Shown here piece after piece: positions 44,343-51,101 of a stretch of 64,000 nucleotides of DNA (position 1 is its first letter; each line of letters begins with the position of its first letter). The translations under genes were made by a program, and so were the position numbers. The notes under the pieces are model-generated. The model searched no databases. It saw only the letters and a program-made list of their open reading frames with translations, and was not told the DNA's origin. Source of the DNA: JALNZF01 sp049793155 (GTDB taxonomy: Bacteria > Nitrospirota > UBA9217); NCBI GenBank assembly GCA_049793155.1, contig JBARBN010000228.1:1-64000 (forward strand), read 5' to 3'.

Positions 44343-45092
44343 TTAGGCAACTGTCTTCCTACGGAGACCGACGAGACCCATCAGACCCGAGCCGAAGAGG
44401 TAGATAGCAGCCGGGATCGGCGTAGCTTGCGCGACCAGTTGCGTGGAGCCGTCAGCGAAGGTACGAATCGTAGCGATGCTCGTGCCTTGTGCTCCGGAAC
44501 TCGGATCAGAGCCGTAGTAATAGAGAACCTGGTCAACATAGCTCGAAGTAGCAAGCGCCCCCAGATTCTTCTCGGCATCGCCCGATGCAAGATAATTGCC
44601 CATCGTTCCGATCATGGTTCCGCCGCCATTCATCATGTTCCAGTAGGAATACGTACCGGTCTGTGCAACCGTTGCATTGTTGCCGACTGCGGCGCCACGG
44701 TAAGTATCCAGAGTGCTACCTGCAGCTGGACTGAATGACCCCCAGAACGCATAGGGGTTGATGTTACCGGCGTTTGCCGGACCGCTGGCATAGGCAGAAC
44801 CATTGCCGCCATTCGCGGTATTGGACAGGATGAAGTAGGCGACATTGGTATTGGCCAATGTCGCGCCTGACCCTAACTTGCTAAGGCTGAAGGTGTCCGT
44901 ATTGAAGGCCACATTGGTGGTAAGAGGTGCGCTCGCTGAAAAAGCACCGAGGTCTGTTGCGTACTCCGTGCCGGCGCCGGTCCCGCTATATACCACGCGG
45001 ATCAGATCGCCTTCGTCGAAAGCGGCCATTGCCTGACCGGCGAAACTGACCATGAGCATCATGGCTACAAAAAGCAAAATAATTTTTTTCAT
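44343..45092 (-). CDS. VPLPA-CTERM sorting-signal surface protein
   Basis: A 249-residue protein starting MKKIILLFVAMMLMVSFAGQ with AGGAGG upstream. The mature part is rich in G, S, T, N and A, with no recognisable enzyme domain. It ends with the exosortase signal TPIPAAIYLFGSGLMGLVGL followed by RRK, nearly the same as in the protein at 58327. That is the VPLPA subclass handled by XrtD. It should be cleaved in the inner membrane and moved to the surface. Its ~520-base leader holds two leader elements and a GEMM-I-like aptamer, the most elaborate control region here. Confidence 0.88.
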   Translation of the reverse strand: MKKIILLFVAMMLMVSFAGQAMAAFDEGDLIRVVYSGTGAGTEYATDLGAFSASAPLTTNVAFNTDTFSLSKLGSGATLANTNVAYFILSNTANGGNGSAYASGPANAGNINPYAFWGSFSPAAGSTLDTYRGAAVGNNATVAQTGTYSYWNMMNGGGTMIGTMGNYLASGDAEKNLGALATSSYVDQVLYYYGSDPSSGAQGTSIATIRTFADGSTQLVAQATPIPAAIYLFGSGLMGLVGLRRKTVA

Positions 45093-45164
45093 TGTTTTGT
45101 TTCCTCCTGAGTTTTTTAAAATCAATCGAAATCGTTCCTACCCAGCGTTTCGTGCGTGTATATC

Positions 45165-45290
45165 TGGAGACGCTGCGTATGCTTTTTACCCTCAGGCGAC
45201 CCGGCCATCCACCTCTGGTGGACCCGCTGGTTTTCCGTCACCCGGTTGCCCGGGCTTTGGCTTTATTCTGAAGGCCGGATGCTGACTTGC
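45165..45290 (-). promoter_or_regulatory. GEMM-I-like (c-di-GMP-I/cGAMP class) riboswitch candidate
   Basis: Core at 45189-45261. The minus strand contains AAAGCC, a CCGG-GCAA-CCGG stem with GNRA tetraloop, then GGTGACGGAAAACCA, a GGGTCCACC hairpin and GGCCGGGTCGCC. These pieces occur in the order and spacing of GEMM-I aptamers, including Geobacter-type variants with GGAAAGCC. The 5' outer pairing is not perfect and no terminator is evident downstream, so the output mode is unclear. It lies 75 bases upstream of the VPLPA-CTERM gene. Confidence 0.6.
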
Positions 45291-45420
45291 GCAGACATCC
45301 TACCGAGTTGTATACATCATCTATGCTGTCTCTATCTCCCCCTCCTTTCTTTTATGGATGTATTGAGTGGGCCTGTCAATTTGAACTGTAATAAATCATT
45401 ACGCGGCAGGCTCCCGACCC

Positions 45421-45458
45421 GGGCTTTCTGTTACCTTATTCAGGTCAGCTAAGTACCC
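45421..45458 (-). promoter_or_regulatory. Leader RNA element, copy D
   Basis: The minus strand reads GGGTACTTAGCTGACC, a short ACC/GGT stem and AACAGAAAGCCCGGG. It follows copy C within the same transcript. GGG and CTT can pair with AAG and CCC. Only a small CCCG/CGGG hairpin without a T tract follows, so this copy lacks the terminator seen after copy C. Confidence 0.6.
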
Positions 45459-45483
45459 TGGTACTAAATAAAAGACGATAAAT

Positions 45484-45576
45484 AAAAAAAGCCCGAATCC
45501 TGATAAGAACTCACTCTTATCCATGATTCGGGCTTTCTGGTGCGCGACTGAATTCTGTCGGTCAGCAAAGGACCCT
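45484..45576 (-). promoter_or_regulatory. Leader RNA element, copy C, with terminator-like hairpin
   Basis: Aptamer-like part 45530-45576: GGGTCCTTTGCTGACC, a GAC/GTC stem and ACCAGAAAGCCC. The same AAAGCCCGAATC then forms the left arm of a hairpin with GATTCGGGCTTTTTTT at 45484-45536, which has an inner GATAAGA/TCTTATC stem. GGGTCCTTT could instead pair with AAAGCCC, so the two folds exclude each other. It starts ~40 bases after the predicted start of the PhoB-driven transcript. Confidence 0.72.
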
Positions 45577-45622
45577 GATGATCACTTGTTCATTTTATGC
45601 TTCTTGATCGTTAACGTAGCGA

Positions 45623-45678
45623 ATACTACACGTCGCAGGTTACATGGTGATGACAGTTCAATGAAAGTTGTGTGAAGA
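45623..45678 (-). promoter_or_regulatory. PhoB-box promoter for the VPLPA-CTERM/PstS-like unit
   Basis: Four repeats at 11-bp steps lie at 45639-45678 on the minus strand; the last two are CTGTCAT and ATGTAAC. TAGTAT follows after 10 bases as the -10. The transcript should start near 45616 and run through leader copies C and D and the GEMM-like aptamer before the coding region. Confidence 0.8.
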
Positions 45679-45698
45679 TTTACGGCTCCGTCCTTCGG

Positions 45699-46871
45699 TT
45701 ACTGAACAAACGATCGTGCTCTCCTGTCCAGGTCGGCGAGGTAATTCGCCGTGAATATATACTCTGAGAGATACATTTTGTTCTTCCTCTGAACCGCCGA
45801 AGACCGGCTGTTTATGTATACCTGCAGTGCTTCGATGAAATTATTTTCATTGACGACACGGATGAGATCGATCGGCGGGGCAACGACGATCGGATAGTCA
45901 AGGATTTCCCCGCCTGCAAGGGTGACCAGCCTCGCGTCCCAGGTCCCTTCACTCGGGAGGACCGTAATGACGATGTCTTTTTCGCGTGCTTCTTTCGACA
46001 ACAGCGTGGCGTCGGACAGGGCGATCCCGGTTGAATGCGTTCCATCCGACTGTACGTCTATCCGGATCGTGACCGGGGTTTTCCCGTCGGAGATCGCGAT
46101 CGCAGGCTCCTGCCTGCATCGTTCGCCTTCGTTAGGCCCGAACAGAGCGACAAACGAACTCAGGTCCTGCTCCCCCTTGTATTTTTTGAACCGCTGCAGT
46201 ACGCTTTTTTCCTCACGCGTGAGGAGTGTTATCTTCGCCGCTTGAACCTGCCTGCCGACATTCCCCGGCGACCGCACCCCTGCTGTCATGGCAACGGGCG
46301 CATCAGTTCCCCTTATTCCATCCGGAGCAGCCGCGGAGTTATTTTTCGGGACTATTACAGTTGGGACCGTATTGTCTGTTCCGTTCCGGGAATTAATATT
46401 CTCGAGTCCGACCGTTGGTTCATCCGTTGGTCCGCCTGGCAGCGTGTTAGCATCAGACTCGGAGGGCCATGCGGTCGTGCTCCTGACACTCGCGGTTACA
46501 TGATAGATGCCTTTGGTCGCATTCTCCGCCCACGCCTCCTCGAAATTTACAAAGATCTGGAGAAGAGGATCCGCGACCGGCCGGAAAATGCTGAGGAACA
46601 GTGTTCCCGGCACGTTGTCCTTTATCTGCCGCAATTCTCCCCCGCCGACCGTGATGTAAGGATGCGCCAGCATGGTGGAATCGTAGTCGATCTCTATATC
46701 CAGGGCCTGCACGCCGATGACATTTTCTCCTGTCATCACGAAGCTGCCCTGCCCATTCGGCTGGATGCTCATCGTGACGGCATCGGCAAATGAAAGAGCC
46801 GGGCAGATCACTACAAGCAGGAGACCCAGCAAAGGCAAATGTAGTGTTTTATAGATGATTTGTTTAATCAT
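45699..46871 (-). CDS. Cohesin-like domain exported protein
   Basis: About 390 residues from the ATG at 46871; the frame is open upstream through the leader element, but the signal peptide begins here (MIKQIIYKTLHLPLLGLLLV ... SFADA). The mature N terminus resembles a cohesin fold (MSIQPNGQGSFVMTGENVIG, ALDIEIDYDSTML). A Ser/Thr/Pro-rich linker follows and a C-terminal domain (TPVTIRIDVQSDGTHSTGIA) without clear homology. No Shine-Dalgarno is visible and the leader hairpin ends only ~8 bases before the start, so translation may depend on RNA folding. It shares its unit with the DUF2292 microgene. Confidence 0.6.
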   Translation of the reverse strand: MIKQIIYKTLHLPLLGLLLVVICPALSFADAVTMSIQPNGQGSFVMTGENVIGVQALDIEIDYDSTMLAHPYITVGGGELRQIKDNVPGTLFLSIFRPVADPLLQIFVNFEEAWAENATKGIYHVTASVRSTTAWPSESDANTLPGGPTDEPTVGLENINSRNGTDNTVPTVIVPKNNSAAAPDGIRGTDAPVAMTAGVRSPGNVGRQVQAAKITLLTREEKSVLQRFKKYKGEQDLSSFVALFGPNEGERCRQEPAIAISDGKTPVTIRIDVQSDGTHSTGIALSDATLLSKEAREKDIVITVLPSEGTWDARLVTLAGGEILDYPIVVAPPIDLIRVVNENNFIEALQVYINSRSSAVQRKNKMYLSEYIFTANYLADLDRRARSFVQ

Positions 46872-46879
46872 AATAACGC

Positions 46880-46972
46880 AAAAGCCCGAATCGGGATAAG
46901 AATATGATCTTATCTCTGATTCGGGCTTTCTGGTACCCTGGCGATATAATCCGCCGGTCAGCAAAGGACCCT
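46880..46972 (-). promoter_or_regulatory. Leader RNA element, copy B, hairpin abutting the start codon
   Basis: Aptamer-like part 46923-46971: GGGTCCTTTGCTGACC, a CCGGCG/CGCC-GG stem and ACCAGAAAGCCC. AAAGCCCGAATC again forms a hairpin with GATTCGGGCTTTT at 46880-46929, with an inner GATAAGA/TCTTATC stem as in copy C. Only four T residues follow and the cohesin gene starts eight bases later. It lies between the DUF2292 microgene and the cohesin gene, so it could set their ratio. Confidence 0.7.
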
Positions 46973-46981
46973 GAGGATATG

Positions 46982-47116
46982 CTACTTTTTTAGAATTTCT
47001 TCAAATTTCTCGATCCGCTCGACGCTTCCGCGGGTGAAATTGATCCTGATGTATCCTGTGAATTTTTTGTCCATAAGAGCTTTAATTACTTCCATCATTT
47101 TTTTTATTTTTTCCAT
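46982..47116 (-). CDS. DUF2292/YezD-like microprotein, copy 2 (44 residues)
   Basis: A 44-codon frame, MEKIKKMMEVIKALMDKKFT, then GYIRINFTRGSVERIEKFEE and a short lysine end. It aligns along its whole length with the N-terminal two thirds of the protein at 40774-40968. The start follows a PhoB-box promoter by ~60 bases. The conserved match to a paralog is the main reason to accept so short a gene. Function unknown. Confidence 0.7.
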   Translation of the reverse strand: MEKIKKMMEVIKALMDKKFTGYIRINFTRGSVERIEKFEEILKK

Positions 47117-47184
47117 CGATCTCTGCTCTTTTCGTGGACATGCCTGATGTAGCTGAATGCTTTAGTTCCGGCTGTAGGGAACAA

Positions 47185-47240
47185 TTTATAACATACAATT
47201 GTTACATTTTGATGACCATTTAATTAAAGTTCCGTGAAAT
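47185..47240 (-). promoter_or_regulatory. PhoB-box promoter for the DUF2292/cohesin-like unit
   Basis: Four repeats at 11-bp steps lie at 47201-47240 on the minus strand, the last two being TGGTCAT and ATGTAAC. After 10 bases comes TATAAA, a strong -10 match. Confidence 0.8.
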
Positions 47241-47416
47241 GATCATTGGCAATTGCATTTTTCATATTCGAGTGACCAACAGCGCATTTCCTTAATATTC
47301 TGTTCATAAGTGCGATAATATTTTGATATCCTTGTTACTCTTTCCTTTGACCGCATAGGTACGATACTGTTCATTCCATCTGATATTTTCCCTGGCGCTC
47401 TTAACTAATGACTCAT

Positions 47417-47472
47417 CTTTTACCACATATATATTTCATGGTGATGAACGTTCGATGAAAGTTCAGTTAATT
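47417..47472 (-). promoter_or_regulatory. Orphan PhoB-box promoter with no gene directly downstream
   Basis: Four repeats at 47433-47472 on the minus strand (CTTTCAT and CGTTCAT are clear; the last, ATGAAAT, is poorer). TAAAAG follows after 10 bases. It lies just past the subtilase stop codon. The next ~180 bases hold no gene that I can support, only a possible 28-codon frame without a good start site. The transcript could be a small RNA or a second promoter for the DUF2292 unit. Confidence 0.55.
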
Positions 47473-47496
47473 TATCGCAGATACATTTATCACTCC

Positions 47497-49335
47497 TTAC
47501 GAAAAATGCTTTCTGCCGCGGAATAACACAAGACACAAGACAGCCGCTAAGAATGCAAAACCAGCCGGGGAAACTGCTGGCACCGGTGTGGCGGTCTGAA
47601 TTGCGGCAAAGGTTGCCTCGACAGTGTGCGCGGAGGTGACAGCGGCAATAGTATAGGTGAATGTTCCAACCGGATATTCAACTGCCGATACTGATGAGCC
47701 GTTATCCTTGAGAGCGACGAGTGTATACCCTGTCAACGGCTTGATGGTAAAGAAGGCGCTGCTTCCATAATTGGCAGTCGGGCTGCTGGGCGTATTGGAG
47801 CCGCCCAGGGAGTTGGTGACCGTACCCACAAGGGTATAGCTGGTAATCACGGCGCCGCAGTTTGCCGTACTCCCTCCGTTCTGTCCAGTGCAGGTCCAGT
47901 ACCATGGACCGGTTCCGGTAACTGTTGACGGGGTGCCGGCGGAACAAAGGCCGGTTGTGGGTGCTGTGGTATAGGTCTGGCCGTTCGCGCTGCCGCACAG
48001 GCCGTTGATCGGGGGCGGCAGCCCCAGACTGGCTGCGAGATTAAGACGGGGTTTGACGATCGAATTGCGCGGATCGGTTATGGGAACCCCGTTCGTCGTC
48101 ATGCGCGCTGTAGTCTGGTCAAGCGAGTCTGTAGGGAAAGCAGCCCTGAGTATGGCCACCGCGCCTGCCACGTGGGGTGATGCCTGCGATGTCCCTCCCA
48201 TGGTAATGTTGGCCGCGGTGATCAATGCCCCCGGCGCCACCATGGTCAGAAACGAGGCGCTGTTCGAGAAGCAGGTGACCTGATCTGCCGTTGTCGTAAA
48301 ATCGGTGCAGATACCCCAGTTCAGTCCTCCTACATTGCTGTCATAAACCGCGCCCACAGACACGACTCCCGGCGTGCAGGCAGGGCTTGCAATGCCGTTC
48401 GTATAGGCATCGTTGCCGGATGCCGCCACCGGGAGGATGCCTGCCGATCGAGTGTTATTGAGCGGCGTGACAAAAGGGTTGGTATGACTGTTGCTGCATG
48501 GGGCGGCATAGTTGACATCGTCACCCAGGCTCATATTCAGGGCGACGATATTGTATGCGCTTTTATTGGTAATGGTCCAATTGATTCCGGCAAGGACCCA
48601 GTTGGTGTTCGAGGACCCGTTGGAAAATACGTTGATCGCAGCGATTCGGGCGCCCGGAGCAACTCCGGCCACGATCCCGGCAACATTAGTGCCGTGATTG
48701 TTCGGATCGGTATTCAGCGTAAGGTTATTGCCGGTCACATCCACAGAGGCGGCAACTTTACAATCTGAAGGAACTCCCGGCGCAGAGCATGAACCGAAAG
48801 CTGCGAGGGTATAGTTGATCCCGGTGTCGATGACCGCCACCCCCGAGCCGCTCCCGGTAAAGCCGGCCTGAATTGCCTGAGGCTGATTGATGAGGGGCAG
48901 ACTTTGGGTTAATGAAGGATAGATAGGACGATTTTCATAGACCGCCACGACCTCGGGCCGCGTCAGGAAACGTTCGAGGGCCGGACGACTTTTGAATCGA
49001 ATAAAGGACATGGGGAGATGGCTATAGTCCTGAACAAGCTCGGCTTCGCCGGGCAACATCACTGCCTCGGCCCGCTGCTTGATCTCCCGGTAGCGGTCCG
49101 CCCTGAAAGAAAGGATGGCATCATCATCGTGCGGTAGATGAGCACGGTCCCTTCGGGCTGTTGCCTCTGTTTCAACATCGCGATCATCATAAAGAACGAT
49201 CACGTCCTGCGGGACACCAGCCGCCAGACTGTCCAGCACACCCTGGGGAAGGGCCGGCGCGGCGATTGCGGTCAGCGACGCGGTGCAGCAGATCGTTGCG
49301 ATGGCGTATATAACGAGACGTCTGAGGATACACAA
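47497..49335 (-). CDS. Subtilisin-family serine protease with C-terminal sorting-like tail
   Basis: A 612-residue exported protease; the start is TTG with AGGAG six bases upstream. A signal peptide and an inhibitor-like propeptide (QDVIVLYDDRDVETEA ... AVYENRP) precede the catalytic domain: Asp170 (VIDTGINY), His214 (NNHGTNVAG), oxyanion Asn308 and Ser383 (GGTSQASPHVA). Cys-paired and beta-rich repeats follow. The end TPVPAVSPAGFAFLAAVLCL plus a basic RGRK is an exosortase-type tripartite tail, though neither a clean VPLPA nor IPTL match, so the cognate exosortase is uncertain. No PhoB box is seen directly upstream. Confidence 0.88.
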   Translation of the reverse strand: MCILRRLVIYAIATICCTASLTAIAAPALPQGVLDSLAAGVPQDVIVLYDDRDVETEATARRDRAHLPHDDDAILSFRADRYREIKQRAEAVMLPGEAELVQDYSHLPMSFIRFKSRPALERFLTRPEVVAVYENRPIYPSLTQSLPLINQPQAIQAGFTGSGSGVAVIDTGINYTLAAFGSCSAPGVPSDCKVAASVDVTGNNLTLNTDPNNHGTNVAGIVAGVAPGARIAAINVFSNGSSNTNWVLAGINWTITNKSAYNIVALNMSLGDDVNYAAPCSNSHTNPFVTPLNNTRSAGILPVAASGNDAYTNGIASPACTPGVVSVGAVYDSNVGGLNWGICTDFTTTADQVTCFSNSASFLTMVAPGALITAANITMGGTSQASPHVAGAVAILRAAFPTDSLDQTTARMTTNGVPITDPRNSIVKPRLNLAASLGLPPPINGLCGSANGQTYTTAPTTGLCSAGTPSTVTGTGPWYWTCTGQNGGSTANCGAVITSYTLVGTVTNSLGGSNTPSSPTANYGSSAFFTIKPLTGYTLVALKDNGSSVSAVEYPVGTFTYTIAAVTSAHTVEATFAAIQTATPVPAVSPAGFAFLAAVLCLVLFRGRKHFS

Positions 49336-49369
49336 TGCAATCTCCTAACCTGGACAAACCGGAAAAGCT

Positions 49370-49468
49370 CTTAGCCACAAAAGTCACAGAAAGCACAGAG
49401 AAAAGCTTTTTTTATAAATCAAATCCTTTTTAAAAAAACTATGTGTCTTATGTGCATTCTGTGGCAAA
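49370..49468. repeat. MITE/REPIN-like short inverted element, copy 2
   Basis: A 99-base segment bounded by CTTAGCCACAAAAGTCACAG and ATGTGCATTCTGTGGCAAA. The ends match those of 42761-42824 in reverse orientation; the AT-rich interior differs. It fills most of the 209-base gap between the subtilase and the DUF5076 gene. Confidence 0.55.
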
Positions 49469-49544
49469 ATATTCGCGACCCGGATCAACATCGCGAAGAG
49501 GCCGATTTGCCGCAATCGCCGTATCAGGTGTTGTTTCGAATTGA

Positions 49545-49859
49545 TCATGGTTCGATGATCAATTTGCCAACGGGTTCATCCGTAGGAAATTCTATCTGTG
49601 CAGCGAATCCTTCTAGAATTCTGAGAAACGCTTCCTGCTTATCCCGCCCTTCAACCTGCCAATAGGCGTGCGCGATATGCCTCATCAAGTCTGCAATCAT
49701 GATCCCATAAGCCGCCGGGTCTTTCCAGGCGTCGGCTCTGACCGTAACGTAAGGAGCGCCATCAACATACCAGACGCTGAATAGCTCGAAGGCATCCGCC
49801 GCTTGAGTAGTCTTGTTCGGTGCGGGCAATGCCTTCATTTTCGGAATCACTGATGCCAT
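49545..49859 (-). CDS. DUF5076-like protein
   Basis: A 104-residue cytoplasmic protein without signal or membrane segment. The pattern FELFSVWYVDGAPYVTVRAD, then AYGIMIADLMRHIAHAYWQV and FAAQIEFPTDEP fits DUF5076, a family of unknown function. It is driven by its own PhoB-box promoter (49982-50037), between xrtH and the subtilase. The GGGGC...GCCCC hairpin in its leader (near 49900-49925) is not followed by a T tract. Family assignment is from memory of the pattern. Confidence 0.55.
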   Translation of the reverse strand: MASVIPKMKALPAPNKTTQAADAFELFSVWYVDGAPYVTVRADAWKDPAAYGIMIADLMRHIAHAYWQVEGRDKQEAFLRILEGFAAQIEFPTDEPVGKLIIEP

Positions 49860-49981
49860 GTCTCATCACCTTTTCGGTATGCATGCCGGATGCTGCAGGG
49901 GGCATCGTATGTGGCGCCCCTTCAATAGGCCTTACTGTTCCATAACTGCAAAAGATTTATAATTAATGCAATGCACGCGTC

Positions 49982-50037
49982 ACCCTATCAGTTGATTGTT
50001 ACAAGGTTATGAAGGACAGGTTAATTTATAATTAATT
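49982..50037 (-). promoter_or_regulatory. PhoB-box promoter for the DUF5076-like gene
   Basis: Three clear repeats, plus a weaker fourth, at 49998-50037 on the minus strand; the last two are CCTTCAT and TTGTAAC. TAGGGT follows after 10 bases. The array starts only ~20 bases past the xrtH stop codon. Confidence 0.72.
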
Positions 50038-50055
50038 TTTCGTTGCACAGGTTTA

Positions 50056-51099
50056 CTAAATATTTTCCGGAGCATTGATAACTGCTTTTCGCCGATAGCG
50101 GATCATGTAAATCAACAGCAGTAGAGGGAAGAGGTATTGCCCGACTGCGATGAGGGTCAGGTCCATTGTTCTGGCGGATGTGTAATTAAAGTACGCCAGC
50201 AAAACATTGTCAATCCGGTGAAAAAGATGGATGACAAAAAGGAGCCCCAACCCCGCGGCGAGCCCCTTGATTTTCATTGCCCACGGTACTGAGCTAACAG
50301 CAAGGACCAGCGACGTAAAGATGACAATGCTGAAGGTTTCATAGTAGACGGTGGTTTCCTGCGCGAGGCCTACATGGTGATCGAAGAGAGAAAAACCCAG
50401 GACCATAAACCAATCCAGGAACCGGATATACCCGTGATGGACCTTCATCCATACAAGAAATAGACCGCTGGATATCAGCACAAAGCGTACAAAAAACCAC
50501 GCTGCTTTCATGGGCATGCCCTTGTTCGACTCTTCCCGGTCGATCCATTTCAGCCACAGGATGCAGGCCAGCAGGACAAATAACATAGTGAATACCTGGC
50601 CCAAATACACATGAAAAACCTCAAAGAGCCCCCGGTCATACCGACTTACCATGAAGGTGAGTGCCAGCCGGAACAGGTTGCCCATATAGAGTAAGGGGAT
50701 TCCCATTGCAAGACCGGTTGTCTTCTGTCGCGCCGTAGCGGGATGAAAGATAACGAAGCTCAGGAAAAGGCCCGTTGTGAAGAGCGGAGTGCACTCGGGG
50801 ATGATCTGGAACGCCAATGCGCCTTCCGATACCGTGTCGTTGACAGTCGATGCGGGAATGCCGAAAGCATTCAGGACCAGGACCAGGGTCGCCGCAACGT
50901 GTTCGTTTATCGGCTTTGTGAAAGACGGCGGCAATGCGTTAATGATCGCATAGATCGCAATGCAGGAAAGGGCGAACGCAGCGGCAAAGCGAAAACTACG
51001 CGACCGGATCATATTCGATATTAAAGATCCGAGAGAATCGCCTTTTTTTTCGGCGGCCTTCTGTTTCTCATGTCGATGCTTTGATTTCTGTTTTGCCAT
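50056..51099 (-). CDS. xrtH: Exosortase H (IPTL-CTERM type) with C-terminal membrane extension
   Basis: A 347-residue membrane protein. Residues ~30-190 form the exosortase core with Cys103 (IPECTPLFTTG), Arg144 (MGNLFRLALTF) and His163 (FEVFHVYLGQVF), matching XrtH, which processes IPTL-CTERM tails. The usual XrtH is about half this length. Here another ~155 residues with four to five membrane segments follow, perhaps a fused XrtH-associated membrane protein. The likely substrate is the giant nucleotidase at 53085 (tail SVPALGIWGMM). It follows the phosphoesterase gene by two bases, so both share the PhoB promoter at 52617-52672. Confidence 0.88.
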   Translation of the reverse strand: MAKQKSKHRHEKQKAAEKKGDSLGSLISNMIRSRSFRFAAAFALSCIAIYAIINALPPSFTKPINEHVAATLVLVLNAFGIPASTVNDTVSEGALAFQIIPECTPLFTTGLFLSFVIFHPATARQKTTGLAMGIPLLYMGNLFRLALTFMVSRYDRGLFEVFHVYLGQVFTMLFVLLACILWLKWIDREESNKGMPMKAAWFFVRFVLISSGLFLVWMKVHHGYIRFLDWFMVLGFSLFDHHVGLAQETTVYYETFSIVIFTSLVLAVSSVPWAMKIKGLAAGLGLLFVIHLFHRIDNVLLAYFNYTSARTMDLTLIAVGQYLFPLLLLIYMIRYRRKAVINAPENI

Positions 51100-51101
51100 A
51101 C

